Below are positions 1-11,476 of a stretch of DNA of 64,000 nt, one piece after another. The notes below the pieces were generated by a model. That model was not told the origin of the DNA. It ran no database searches and saw only the letters and a list, made by a program, of their open reading frames with translations. The position numbers were made by a program, and so were the translations under genes. How positions within the stretch are numbered: position 1 is the stretch's first letter; every line of letters starts with the position of its first letter. Source of the stretch: Lepus europaeus (Eukaryota > Chordata > Mammalia > Lagomorpha > Leporidae); contig NC_084827.1 of NCBI RefSeq assembly GCF_033115175.1, forward strand, positions 127,619,701-127,683,700, read 5' to 3'.

Positions 1-383
1 AGGACTTGCTCCCTCATTTCTCTATTCTAAGCCCAACTTGTTCTTTCATTTCTCTATTCTCTTCAAGGTAGGAAACTAATTCTATTATGAAGGAATCTGT
101 AGGATGCACAATTTAATCTTTAGACCTTATAAAAGAGATGGCTAACATTTTTCTGCAATAGCATAGCCAAAATAAGAACTCAAATAATAATCTCATAGCT
201 AGATTCACTTCACCATCAGCGAAGTATACAGTAAGTAGAAAAAACCTCCCTTTCAGACCAAAGGGAAAGAAAGTTTTAAAGTGAGAATATAATTTTCCTC
301 ATGGGCATTGTCTACCTTAGAAAAACTACTACAGAACATGCCTGTGACTATAGACTTGTAGTTCAGGCCACCGAAGATTAGAG
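1..383. other. No recognisable feature
   Basis: AT-rich sequence with no ORF of note and no repeat I can name. It directly precedes the retroviral remnant and could be a more decayed part of it, but nothing in the sequence shows that. Confidence 0.4.
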
Positions 384-850
384 ATGGGACACGGGCACTC
401 CCTTGACTTGCATCCTCTGGTCTGCTTTAACACAAACCAGGAGGAAAAGAAAGCTCGGCATCAGAAGCAATGGGTGGCAGGCCTATTAATGGCTGATCTG
501 TACAGTGATCTGCCCTCAAGGAGACCCAACAGGCCAGTCCACTGCAGTGGCTTTCAATGTGGTAAGCCTGGGCTTCAGCAGAAGTCAGCTTGTGAAGAGC
601 CCTGGCAGCTCTGCCAAGAGTTGGATCACTGGAAATGGACCTGCCCTGGAGTCGAAGGATGCCCAGGTCAGAGCCACAGATCCTATTGGCTCGAAGCTGA
701 AAAGCCCTTCACTCAGCCCAACTTCCAAAGTGACCACTGCAGCTCAGGGAATGGTCAAGTAGGGTCAGCAACATTGCAGGCAGAACTGTAAATTTCTTGT
801 TAGAGATGCCACCTGCCTTTACCTGGCCAGCTCTCCTCCCAGGCCAGCCA
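384..850 (+). pseudogene. Degraded endogenous retrovirus gag-pro fragment (class I-like)
   Basis: A 135-codon open frame starting at 384 reads like the C-terminus of a retroviral Gag. It has a basic stretch (QEEKKARHQKQW), then a nucleocapsid-like segment with two zinc-knuckle remnants: CSGFQCGKPG near 540-570 and LCQELDHWKWTCP near 610-648. The second knuckle lacks the expected first cysteine and has Asp where Gly is usual before His, so it is unlikely to bind zinc. Downstream, at about 765-850, another frame resembles the start of a retroviral protease (NIAGRTVNFLLE), with the expected DTGA active-site motif destroyed by a frameshift and substitutions. The pol and env regions are not recognisable, and no flanking LTR pair is visible. 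Two zinc knuckles followed by pro suggest a gammaretrovirus-like (class I) origin, which is inference. This is a dead fossil, not a functional gene. Confidence 0.6.
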
Positions 851-854
851 AGTA

Positions 855-1722
855 ATGAAAGTCAACAGAGTGCCTTCCCCTAGGAGGTTCACACCTCCCT
901 TAGGATATACCCCATGTGAAGAGATAGATAGGTCTGGGCCTCTGAATTTACAAGGCCTAAAGCCCACCAGATTATTATCAAGCCCCTTCTATCAGGTTCT
1001 ACTTGCCTCTCAATCAGAAAACTTAATTGTAGCTTAGACAGCACCTTTCTTAGCTCCTCTAATAATGACTCTGTCCTTTGTTCTAGACCCTGCCTAGTGT
1101 ACTTGGGCCTCATTCCTTTGTAATCATAACCTCTACTCTACCACCAATGGCTCTACTCCCAACCTGTGTGTACTGATGGTCCTCTTCCCCACTTAATGCT
1201 GTATAATTGTTCAAACCTGGTAAATGCCACTCTTAGGATCATTGGTTACTATCCTCACTCTGTCTTTTATGACCTTGTCTAAATATGAGCAGAGTTGGCG
1301 AACTTGGAAGGCTTCCATAGCCTTGGCAACTCATGACGACAGCCTAGGATGGTTACTGGCGCCATAAACTAGAGTGTCAATTTGTTGGGTCAACAACAGG
1401 AGTCACTGTGCACTTGCTCCTCATGTGGGATCTCTGTCCTTAATGTGCTGTACATTTTGATTTAATGCTATAACTAGCACTCAAACAGTATGTTTCACTT
1501 TGTGTTTCTATGTGGGTGCAAACTGTTGAAACCTTTATACTAAATTGATCTTCTGTATATAAAGAGAATTGAAAATGAATCTTGATGCAAATGGAAGGGG
1601 AGAGGGAGCGGGAGAGGGGAGGGTTGCGGGTAGGAGGGAAGTTATGGGGGGGGTGAAGCCATTGTAATCCATAAGCTGTACAATGGAAATTTATATTCAT
1701 TAAATAAAAGTTAAAAAAAAAA
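855..1722 (+). mobile_element. LINE-1 3' end (5'-truncated)
   Basis: Positions 1271-1722 match the other lagomorph L1 3' UTRs in this window: gaccttgtctaaata, caacaggagtcactgtg, the G-rich tract near 1600-1650, then attaaataaaag and a short poly(A). Only one copy of the 3' UTR module is present, unlike the copy at 9.7-10.7 kb. Positions 855-1270 differ from the equivalent part of the 8.8-kb copy. I assign them provisionally to the same element as a different L1 subfamily; they could be older flanking sequence. No convincing target-site duplication was found. Confidence 0.75.
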
Positions 1723-2791
1723 GAGAAAGAATATTTTGAAGACCCCCTCATCAAGGTCTCTGGGCTCTCAGGCTTTACTCTCTGCTGATAATTTGCTTAT
1801 TTTCCCTTAGGATCCACTCCTGTCTGTCTATATTCTTTTAATTTATGTAGTTATTCAGCGGATCCTAAACTACAGGTCCTAAACTGTTTTTCTGCAGGCT
1901 TCCAATAAGATTCTGCTGAAGAAGGGATTGTCATTATATTGGAAGCCAGAACAGAGAAGAACAAATAACCTTTTTCACGTGATTTTTCCAGCCATATAGG
2001 TTATTGCCCTTGACCTATGTGTCTTTTCCACAGTCATGGACAGCATGATTTAAACATTTTTCAGCAGTTAACCAAATGCAGGGCAGGGCCTGTTCCTTAG
2101 TCCCAGCCCTGGTTCTGGGCATCCTCAGCAATCTCAGCATTCTCCTTTCCCCAGAAATCCTAAAATCAACCATGCAGCAGCTTCAGTGGTCCGTTACCCA
2201 CTGTGCATATCTTCCAAGTGGAGGCGAAGCCTCATCCTCCTGATGCTCCCTCGGTGTTCATACCACTACCCACTAGAGCCTTACCTTAGATTTTGAACTG
2301 AGACAAAAAACCTCGAGCCTATGTTCTCCCAGCCTGAGATGCAATAGTTATTTCATTATGCTTTTCTTTTCTTTTTTTTTTTTTTTTTTGCTTTCTAATG
2401 AGGCTCTTTCATTAAATTCTTGTCTGACAAATCAGGAGCACTTAGGTTTTCTAATTTAAGGGAGAGAAGGGGATTGGGCATCATCATTTCAACAGGTAAA
2501 TCTTTAAATATTTTAACTATATTATCATCTCAACCCAATTCCTGAATATCTAATATAGAATTCTTTGCTACTGGTATAGAAAGTTTGCAAATTCACAGTT
2601 ATGGGATTTCAAATATCACAGAGAATTTTGATGGCAGATCAGGCATGAAAGACTCAAATGATTGTCCCTTCTCCCATTCAGACCTCCCACGCTCTCATGT
2701 GACAGGTTCTTTTATTCCAACAAAAGCACACTAATTTTATTTCCCTAAGTGCCATATGTTGACATGCTTCTATAATTTTGCACAAGGTATT
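1723..2791. other. Unassigned intergenic stretch
   Basis: Mixed-composition sequence with a T-rich run at 2365-2390. Positions 2035-2300 are more GC-rich than the surroundings but are broken by stops in all frames I checked. No repeat or gene recognised. Confidence 0.4.
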
Positions 2792-3179
2792 TGGCATACC
2801 TATTCTTTTTTTTCTATTTATTTATTTGTTTATTGACAGGCAGAGTGGACAGTGAGAGAGAGAGAGACAGAGACAGGTCTTCATTTTTTCCATTGGTTCA
2901 CCCCCCAATGGCTGCTGTGGCCGGCGCGCTGTGGCTAGCACACCATGCTGCTCCGAAGCCAGGAGCTAGGTGCCTCTCCTAGTCTTCCATGCAATCACAG
3001 GGCCCAAGGACCTGGGCCATCCTCCACTGCACTCCCGGGCCACAGCAGAGAGCTAGACAGGAAGAGGAATGACTGGGACAGAATCTGGCACCCTGACCAG
3101 GACTAGAACCCGGTGTGCTGGCACCGCAGGCGGAGGATTAGCCTAGTGAGCCACGACACTGGCCTGGCATACCTATTCT
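2792..3179 (-). mobile_element. C-repeat SINE with target-site duplication
   Basis: On the minus strand the head starts at 3164 and the tail at about 2807 is an A-rich run (T-rich on plus). Internal landmarks are gacaggcagagtggacagtg and the RNA polymerase III B-box-like ggttctagtcc in reverse. It is full length and flanked by a perfect 15-bp duplication, tggcatacctattct, at 2792-2806 and 3165-3179, so the insertion is complete and fairly young. Confidence 0.95.
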
Positions 3180-3447
3180 AGTCTACTCTCCACTCCTTAT
3201 CCTGTTCTAATTTTAAGATCAAAACTTACATTCTCCCAGAAGCTTTCTTGCACCCTAACATGTCTCAGATTCCCATGGATATCTGCAATATAAACCATCT
3301 AATTGTTGACTTGTTTAGCTCCTAGTCTACAAAACTTTGAGTTATAGCTTTTCTCTTTTATATCTTTTTCCAGTGATTAGTTTATTGTAAAGCACAAAAT
3401 TGGTCTCAGCTATAAAAAGCCTGGAGTCAGAATGTCTTTTGAGAGTC
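3180..3447. other. Short unassigned stretch
   Basis: AT-rich sequence between the SINE and the LTR. Nothing recognised. Confidence 0.4.
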
Positions 3448-4064
3448 ACTTTGTGAGACCTGAGCCTGGATCAAGGTGTAACTATTTTAAATTAGGCCTC
3501 CATCTTGTAACTTGGGCCTGACCAGGCCCTGAATCCTAAGCCAGAAGATCCTAAAAGTAAATAAATGAACTCCCTTTGCGATAAACTCTCCTAGCAACAG
3601 CTGATAAACAGATAACAGAGAAATACCTAGAGTTCCTGGTGTCTTCTCAGTGCAGATAAGGTGATTGATAGCTACCCGAGACCCTGCAGTTCAGCACATA
3701 CACCCCAGCAGCTCGGACCCTATGCTTCGGCCAATCAATTCAAAAGGCATCAACCCCAAAGCCATCCAACCACCTTTAGTAGGTCCGTTCCTGCCACTGG
3801 ATGCACGAATCAATTCTAAGAGATGTCCTTTGAATTTCCCGCGGGATGAGATGATTTGCTAAACCATACCATGATGTATAGAATGTATCTGAAAACCCTA
3901 TAAAAACCTTGTTAACTGAAGGGTCGGGGCTCTCAATTCAGACCCGCTGCGACGGTATTGATTGAGAGACCAGGCCTGGACCTGCAATAAAACTCTCATG
4001 TGCTTTACGGTGGTATCGGCTCCTTGGTGGTCTTTGGGGACAACTGAACTGGGCATAACAACTT
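3448..4064 (+). mobile_element. Solo LTR of a class I endogenous retrovirus
   Basis: A 609-bp LTR spans 3452-4060. It starts tgtgagacc and ends gggcataaca (TG...CA with TGT/ACA termini) and is flanked by a 4-bp duplication, actt, at 3448-3451 and 4061-4064. In plus orientation it has a TATA-like ctataaaaacc near 3898 and a polyadenylation signal aataaaactc near 3988, the expected U3-R-U5 order. No internal retroviral sequence adjoins it, so it is a solo LTR formed by recombination between the two LTRs. The 4-bp duplication fits gammaretroviral-type ERV1 integration. LTRs of this kind can still act as promoters or polyadenylation sites, but nothing here shows activity. Confidence 0.88.
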
Positions 4065-4291
4065 GAGCACTCACGTTCAGTTTCCTTGTATGTAAAGTTG
4101 AGATAGTAATAATATGAGTTCAACTATGTAAGGAACTTAAAATTGTATATGGCACATTGAAGGCATTGCTTGAAAGTTTACTATTATTATTACTAGTACT
4201 AAATAACTATGTCTGTAGTGATGGAAACCACTATATATCCTATAATGATTAAAGGAAGAGTCTAGGACTGGGAAAATGAAATGTTTCCTTT
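4065..4291. other. Unassigned AT-rich stretch
   Basis: Short flank between the solo LTR and the next SINE. No feature seen. Confidence 0.4.
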
Positions 4292-4633
4292 AAGATGCAT
4301 TCTTTTTTTTAAGATTTATTTATTTATTTGAAAGTCAGAGTTACACAGAGAGAGAAGGAGAGGCAGAGAGTGAGTGAGAAGTCTTCCATCCACTGGTTTA
4401 CTCCCCAGTTGGCTGTAACAGCCAATTCAAAGTAAGGAGCCAGGAGCTTCTACCAGGTCTCCCACATGGGTGCAAGGATATGGACTGTGTTCTACTGATT
4501 TCCAAGGACATAATAGAGAGCTGGATCAAAAGTGGAGCAGTTGGGACTCAAACTGGTACCCATATGAGAAGTCAACACTGCAGGCTGTGGCTTTACCCGC
4601 TATGCCACAGCGGCAGCCCCAAGATGCATTCTT
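4292..4633 (-). mobile_element. C-repeat SINE, older type, with target-site duplication
   Basis: Minus-strand element at 4305-4620 with tail complement aagatttatttatttatttg and an older-type body. It is flanked by aagatgcattctt at 4292-4304 and 4621-4633. The head region is more diverged than in the young copies. Confidence 0.93.
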
Positions 4634-6219
4634 AATAAACAGAGCTTTAAGGCTATAAAATAGAAATGTTAAATAAGGCATCTAAGTTAATTTATGACAA
4701 AATACATATTGGACTATTTTGTTTCATTTTGAAGTTCAAAAAAACCCATGTTCATATTTAGCACCTCTGATACAAAAAAAATTATAGTATATTAGACTGA
4801 ATTGTCTGCTGGTATGACTTGGCATAACATTTCTCCTACTTTATTGTGTCATGGCTTTGTTGTAGCTGCTATGACACTTTGGATTTAGGTTATTTCAGGA
4901 ACATCCAGAGGGTAGAATGTCACCTAATGAATCATTAATATTGCTGTAGCAGCATGATTTTCCGTTATACTTCTTCCTGAATGGTAGGTAACCTAACTTG
5001 ACCTTAATGAGTCCAAAAACTAATAGAATCATAGCTCATCTGGCTATAAATATGATAATAGGGATAGATGTTCATAGGCCATTCCTTCCATTTTATCAGC
5101 AGTGGAATGCATCCATTTGGTCATAATCATTAAGATGAGTAGGCGATTGCTTTGTGCATTCACTCATGAGGCTCCATACAGCCCCCTCAGTTGTCTGTAG
5201 GAAGTTAATTGTTCCTTCAGAACTACTCAAGGTAGTTTTTCAGTGTTATCCAGTTCAAACAGACTTTTGAAAATGTGCTATGGGGGGATATAAGTTAAAT
5301 AGTTCCTAAAAATTTTTTTCTTGAAATCCAACTATGTTATATGGAGTTCCCCATGAAACAAATGCTGAGACTCAGATGTAATCATGAGAAGCTTGTTGGA
5401 ATATGGTATCTATAACCATACCCGTAAGGGAGCAGGGGCACTGACATGGGCAGAGAAAAGATCCAATTGTAATGCAATTGTACAAAGGACCGGGATGATC
5501 CGAAGATACTACAGTACTACTGAACATACTTAAGTTCAGAGTTGTTTTAAATTGTGGGAAGGAAACAGGCTTGTATTTTATATCATTGATGATTGAATGC
5601 AAGGTGCCCATAGAGGGAACGTAAAATTGACTGAGGTCACTGGGAATCAAAGTTGAGACATCAGTGTTCAACACTCTTGGTGTAAAATGGTACACCAAGG
5701 TATCGTGACAGCTACAGATACCCCAGATCGTCCATGGTACACTGAGTTCAAACATTTTATCTTCCTTAATGCTCCAAATAAAACCCCAAAATTTTGTGTT
5801 AGGGGGGCAGTGGAAAGAATCAATGAAGCATTGACATTTGTAGTCATATTTAATTATAGAGAGACTGTGAGAGGGTAAGAAATGCTTAAGCTAGATAACC
5901 AATTGAATATTCGCTTTAGCATTGGGAGTTGTCCACCAGGACTTCCTAAAACAATACTGTACTCTCAAAAGTAGTAAAAATGCTAAGAATTACAAATTTT
6001 TATGTCCTGTTACAAAAAACCTTTATACAAAGCATTGTAGTGATTCATGCAACTAAAAGTGATAATTCACAAAGATAATTTGTAAATTATGCCAAGGAAT
6101 TAATTAGAATTGGGTCTCTTCAAAAAAAAAGTTGATATTGATTACACTTAAGGAAAAAGTTAAGCAAGCTAATTTGGCATATCAAAAAGAATCCCAAACA
6201 ATGAAAACAATAAAACAAA
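4634..6219. other. Unassigned stretch with one 127-codon open frame
   Basis: AT-rich with no repeat I recognise. A 127-codon minus-strand frame (5755-5372) is open from an ATG. Its predicted protein is rich in Ser, Thr, Ile and Cys and resembles nothing I know. Both ends lie in ordinary AT-rich DNA with no splice or promoter context I can see. I do not call it a gene. Confidence 0.4.
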
Positions 6220-7060
6220 AGTGTTTATTCATTATTGCAAGCTTTGATGCAATCCTGTTTGTCTATTTTTGCTTTTATTGTGTGCTTCTGGGTCTTACCC
6301 AAGAAGTCTTTGCCAATGCTAATGGCTTATAGCATTCCCCCTGTTTTCCTAATAGTGATTTGATGATTTCAGGTCTTGACCATTATGAGTTGACTTTTGC
6401 ATGAAGGTTTTTCTTTTTTTTTTTTTTTTTTTGGTGTGTCTTTTATTCTTTTCCTTAATCTTCTGTAATTTTCATCCTAGGGATCTTTCACATCCTTGTT
6501 TAAAGGGTTTATTCTAAGATAATCTACATTTTTTGTGGTGATTGTGAATGGGACTGACCTTCCAAGTTCTTTCACAGCCATGACATTATTAGTGTGTATG
6601 ACTGATACTGATTTTTGTCTAATAAGTTTGTATTCTGCAACTTTAGCAAATTATCTTATATGAGTTCCAACAGTCTATTAGTTGAATTTTTGGTTCGTCT
6701 TTACAGAAGATCATATCATCAATAAACAAGGATAATTTGACTTCTTCCTTCCCAACTTGTATCCCCACTTTTTGTTGTTTTCTCTGCTTTGTGACTCTAA
6801 TGCTTCCATAAATATATTGAATAATAGTGGTAAGAGTGGTCATCTTGTCTGGTTCCATATCTTAGTGGAAATACTTTCAGCTTTTCCCCATACAATACGA
6901 TGCCTACTGTGGGTTTGTTGTATATTGGTTTGGTTGTGTGAGGTGTATCTTTCTATACCCATTATTTTAGGTTTCTATCATGAAAGGCTGTTATATTTAA
7001 TCAAATGTTTTCTCTACGTCTATTGAGATAATCATAGTGTTTTTAAATTAATTCGTACAT
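6220..7060 (-). mobile_element. Old LINE-1 ORF2 fragment (reverse transcriptase region)
   Basis: Read on the minus strand, 6643-6858 encodes GKEEVKLSLFIDDMIF, matching the L1 reverse-transcriptase core, where the catalytic motif is normally FADD; here it is FIDD. Stops and frameshifts lie either side. A T-rich run at 6413-6433 interrupts it. The same element appears to resume at 9289-9420, so 7061-9288 is later insertion. Confidence 0.8.
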
Positions 7061-7880
7061 TTTTTATTTATATAAGGTGAACAAATTTCATGTATTTCAT
7101 ATATACAGATATAGAAACATAGTGATACAGCTGGGACTAGAACTGGCACCCATACAGGATGTCAGCACTGCAGGCAGAGGCCCAACCTGCTATGCCACAA
7201 TGCTGTCCCCAAGGGGCTGGCTTATTTCACTAAGTTTAATGGTTTCCAGTTGCATCAATTTTATTGCACAGAGAGGATTTCATTCTTTTTTATGGCTTGG
7301 TAATATTCCATAGTGTATATATACACACCATGTTTTCTTTATCCTGTCATCAGTTGATGCACATCTGGGTTGATTTCATATCATGGCTATTGTAAATTGA
7401 GCTGCAATAACTATGGGGGTACAGATAACTCTTTCATTTATTGATTTCATTTCATTTGGGTAAATACCCAGGATTAGGATTGCTGGGTCATATAGTAGAT
7501 CATTTCGAGATTTCTGAAGAATCCCCATACTGTCTTCCACAATGGCTGTGCCAGTTTACTTTCCCACCAACAGTAGATTAGAGTACGTTTTCCCAAATCC
7601 TTGCCAGCATTTATTGATTTTGGCATGAGAGCCATTCTAACTGGGGTGAGGTAAAACCTCATGGTGGTTTTTATTTGCATTTTGTTGGTGGCCAGTGATC
7701 CTGAAAATTTTTTCATGTGTCTGTTGGCCATTTGAATTTCATCCTTTGAAAAACCCTTGTTCAAGTCCTTTGCCCATTTCTTAACTAAATTGCTTGTTTT
7801 ATTGTTGTTGAGTTTCTTGAGCTCTTTATAGGTTCTGGATATTAATCCTTTATCACTCGCATAATTTATAAATATTTATT
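7061..7880 (-). mobile_element. Second LINE-1 3' end inserted in the older L1
   Basis: Positions 7474-7764 on the minus strand encode the L1 ORF2 C-terminal region, including CWWESKLAQPLWKTVWGF. 7213-7470 covers the end of ORF2 with stops. Positions 7061-7126 look like an older L1 3' UTR. A SINE head fragment lies between the two. Read in plus coordinates this is ORF2 end to mid-ORF2 in reverse. Confidence 0.75.
7127..7211 (-). mobile_element. C-repeat SINE head fragment
   Basis: About 85 bp matching the complement of a SINE 5' end (gctgggactagaactggc through ctatgccacaatgctgtcc). It sits at the junction between the L1 3' UTR and ORF2 pieces. The tail is missing. Confidence 0.7.
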
Positions 7881-9288
7881 CTTGAATTTATAAAGAAATT
7901 ATGGGACATGTACTCTATAGAATACATACAGCAGTCAAAAACAATGAAATCTGGTCATTTGCAACACGATGGAGGAATCTGGAAAACATCATGCTGAGTG
8001 AATTAAGCCGGTCCCAAAGGGACAGCTATCATATGTTCTCCCTGATTGGTGACAACTAACCGAGCACCAAAAAAAAACCTGTAGAAGTGAAATGGACAGT
8101 ATGAGAAACAGTAACTTGATCAGCCCTTGTCCTGATTGTTGGTGTACAATGTAATACTTTATCCCTTTTAGTATTTTTTTTGTTCTACTTAATACTACAG
8201 GTTGAACTCTGTAATTAACACACAATTATCCTTAGGTGTTTAAATTTAACTGAAAAGTGATCCCTGTTAAATATAATATGGGAATAAGAGAGGGAGGAGA
8301 TGTACAATTGGGGACATGCTCAATTGGACTTGCCCCAAATGGTGGAGTTAGAAATGTGCCAGGGGATTCCAATACAATCCCATCAAGGTAGCATGTACCA
8401 ATGCCATCTCACTTGTCCAAGTGATCAATTTCAGTTCACAATTGATCACACTGATAGGTCTAAGAGTCAAAAGGATCACACAAACAAAACTAGTGTCTGC
8501 TAATACTAACTGATAGAATAAAAAAGGGAGAGAATGATCCAACATGGGAAACAGGATACACAGCAGACTCATAGAATGGCAGATGTCCTAAATAGCACTC
8601 TGGCCTCAGAATCAGCCCTTAAGGCACTCGGATCTGGCTCAAGAGCCCATGAGAGTATTTTAGGCATGGAAAGCCAAGACACTCTGGAAAAAAAAACAAC
8701 AACAACAACAACAAACAAACCTAAATGAAAGATCTATGTGAGTGAGATACCAGTAGAAAGAATGGGCCATCAAAGAAGGAGGTACCCTGCTCTGAAGGGA
8801 GGAGAGAACTTCCACTTCCACTTTGACTATGACCTTGTCTAAATAAGATCAAAGTCGGCGAACTCAAAAGGCTTCCAATAGCCTTGGCAACTCATGACAA
8901 GAGCCTAGGGAGATTACTGATGCCATAAACAAGAGTGTCAAATTGTTAAGTCAATAACAGGAGTCACTGTGTACTTACTCCTCATTTGGGATCTCTGTCC
9001 TTAATGTGTTGTTCAATGTGAATTAATGCTATCACTAGCACTGAAACAATATTTTACACTTTATGTTCTGTGTGGGTGCAAACTGATGAAATCTTTACTT
9101 AATATATACAGAATCAATCTTCTGTATATAAAGGGAATTGAAAATGAATCTTGATATGAATGGAATGGGAGAGGGAGCAGGATATGGGAGGGGTGCAGGT
9201 GGGAGGGAAGTTATGGGGGGAAAAAGCCATTGTATTCCATAAACTGTACTTTGGAAATTTATATTTACTAAATAAAAGTTTAAAAAAT
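7881..9288 (+). mobile_element. LINE-1 3' end: ORF2 C-terminus and full 3' UTR
   Basis: Positions 7885-8060 encode the decayed end of ORF2 (LWDMYSIEY-like, then a SELSRSQRD-like stretch). The long 3' UTR follows, with a single 3' module, ending at attaaataaaag-type sequence (actaaataaaag) and poly(A) at about 9285. A short CAA run lies at 8694-8712. It covers the same ORF2 segment as the adjacent minus-strand L1, so the two are separate insertions, not one inverted element. Confidence 0.85.
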
Positions 9289-9420
9289 TTGCTAATGTGA
9301 TGTACCATATTTATTGATTTGCATGTATTGAACTATCCTTATCTCCATGAGTTAAATCCCACTTGGCATGAGTGGATAATCTTTTTGATGTGTTGTATAC
9401 ATTTATCCTCTACCTTTTCG
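9289..9420 (-). mobile_element. Continuation of the old LINE-1 ORF2 fragment
   Basis: Starts ttgctaatgtgatgtacc and continues through atttattgatttgcatgtat, which in L1 ORF2 directly follows the sequence that breaks off at 7060. This supports a single old L1 split by about 2.2 kb of nested L1 sequence. Confidence 0.7.
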
Positions 9421-9603
9421 GTTTCAGGATATGTGTTTCTTCTCAAATCTTTCTAAGACTTCTAGGGCAACATAAATAACTAAATAATGGATGAGTAATA
9501 TATTTTAATTTGCATTGCTATGTTTACTGCTTATACTGAAATTTTTATATAGTTATGGGCATTTGCATTTCATCATTAGTAAATATACATTGTCCATTTT
9601 TTC

Positions 9604-9727
9604 TTGTTAATTTATATAAGAACAAATTTAACATATTTCATATATATGGATTTAAGACCATAATGATAATTCCCACCCTGCCATCTCTCCATTACTCCTA
9701 CCCTTATTTCTCCTTCCTTTTTTATTT
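9604..9727 (-). mobile_element. Fragment of an older LINE-1 3' UTR
   Basis: Similar to the pieces at 25855 and 54655: tttatataagaacaaattt, then cataatgataattcccaccc and a pyrimidine-rich stretch. It ends where the younger L1 poly(T) begins. Confidence 0.6.
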
Positions 9728-10696
9728 ATTTATTTTTTTTACTTTTATTTAATGAATATAAATTTCCAAAGTACAGCTTATGGGTTACAATGGCTTCCCC
9801 CCTCCCATAACTTCCCTCCTACCCGCAACCCTCCCCCCTCCCGCTCCCTTTCCCCTTCCATTCACATCAAGATTCATTTTCAATTCTCTTTATATACAGA
9901 AGATCAGTTTAGTACATATTAGGTAAAGATTTCAACAGTTTGCCCATATAGCAACACAAAGTGAAAAAACTACCATTGGAGTATTAATTATAGCATTAAA
10001 TAACAGTGTACAGCACATTAAAGACAGAGATACTACATAATAGTTTTTTTTAAAAAAATTAATTAATTTTCTATGCCATTTCCAATTTAACACCAGGTTG
10101 TTTTTTTCATTTCCAATTCTCTTTATATACAGAAGATCAATTCAGTATATAATTAGTGAAGACCTCATCAGTTTGTACCCACACAGAAACACAAAATGTA
10201 AAAATACTGTTTCAGTACTAGTTATAGCATCACTTCACATTAGACAACACATTAAGGACAGATCCCACATGGGGTGTAAGTACACAGTGACTCCTGTTGC
10301 TGACTTAACAATTTGACACTCCTGTTCATGGCATCAGTAATCTCCCTAGGCTCTAGTCATGAGTTGCCAGGGATATGGAAGCCTTTAGAGTTCGCTGACT
10401 TTGATCTTATTCCGATAGGGTCATAGTCAAAGTGGAAGTTCTCTCCTCCCTTCGGAGAAAGGTACCTCCTTCTTTGATGGCCCCGTTCTTTCCACTGGGA
10501 TCTCACTCACAGAGATCTTTCATTTAGGTCTTCTTCTTTTTTTTTTTCCATGATATCTTGGCTTTCCATGCCTAATATACTCTCATGGGCTCTTCAGCCA
10601 GATCCGAATGCCTTGAGGGTTGATTCTGAGGCCAGAGTGTTGCTTAGGACATCTGCCATTCTACGAGTCTGCTGTTTATCCCGCTTCCCATGTTTG
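9728..10696 (-). mobile_element. LINE-1 3' UTR with duplicated module
   Basis: The minus-strand 3' end is at about 9740 after a T-rich run. The characteristic G-rich tract (complement, 9795-9860) is followed by two diverged copies of one module of about 155 bp, near 9880-10030 and 10110-10270. A linker containing ttaattaattttctatgcc lies between them. The rest of the UTR runs to a 5' truncation near 10696. No ORF2 sequence is included. Confidence 0.85.
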
Positions 10697-11175
10697 TTTT
10701 AATGTTTACAATGATATACATTTAGTTTATAATCACAAGCTTAACCCTCCACTAAATAACAAGTAATATGTAGAAAAACCACTATTCCTCTAGATTTTAG
10801 ACAAGGGCTATAAATAATAATCAAATTTCAAAATGTCATTTTTTATAATCTATAAATCATTACTATAAATCAGGGACAACTTATGACATTTGTGTTTATT
10901 TTCTACTGTCGTTTTCTAATAATTATTTTTGAATTTCATTAGCATAGTAAGTTTATTAAATCTAATCTATTGTTTGTCTATAATTCTACAATTTTTATTT
11001 TCTATTCACTTGTCTTTTAAATTTGTTTAAGGCCTTCATAATATTTTCCTTATCTAGTTTTGTTATAAAATTTTGATGTGGCCAAATACCCATGTACTTT
11101 AAAAATAACTTCTGGCTTTACAGTTATCTTTAGAAAACGTCCTTCCTAGTGTTCTGTTCATGATGAACAGTGAGG
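10697..11175. other. Unassigned AT-rich stretch
   Basis: No gene or repeat recognised with confidence. Parts near 10900-11060 have the texture of a very old LINE but cannot be placed. Confidence 0.35.
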
Positions 11176-11476
11176 GACAGTCATTTGGCAAAGAAGTTAG
11201 GCTACTACTTGGGATACCCATGCACCATATTGCAGTATCTGGGTTTGAGTAATGGCTACTCCACTTCCAGTCCAGCTTACTGCTAATGTGCACCTTAGGA
11301 GACAACCGGTAACAACTCAAGTATTTATGTTCCTGCCATCATGTGGGAGACCTAAGTTGAGTTTCATGGCTTTGGCCTGAGTGCTGAAGCTGTTCAAACC
11401 CTGTGGGTGGAATACTTCTGTCTTTTTGTTTCTGCTTCTCTGCCTCTCAAATAAAATGAAAATCAATCAATAAATT
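11176..11476 (+). mobile_element. C-repeat SINE, oldest subtype
   Basis: Starts near tcatttggcaaagaagttag and runs through gtgggagacctaagttgag to ctgcctctcaaataaaatg with a degenerate A-rich tail. It is strongly diverged, and no clear target-site duplication is left. Confidence 0.8.

Noticed and set aside
7061-9288. Opposed L1 pieces as a single twin-primed L1
   Set aside because: Both pieces contain the same ORF2 C-terminal segment and have different subfamily features, so they are separate insertions.
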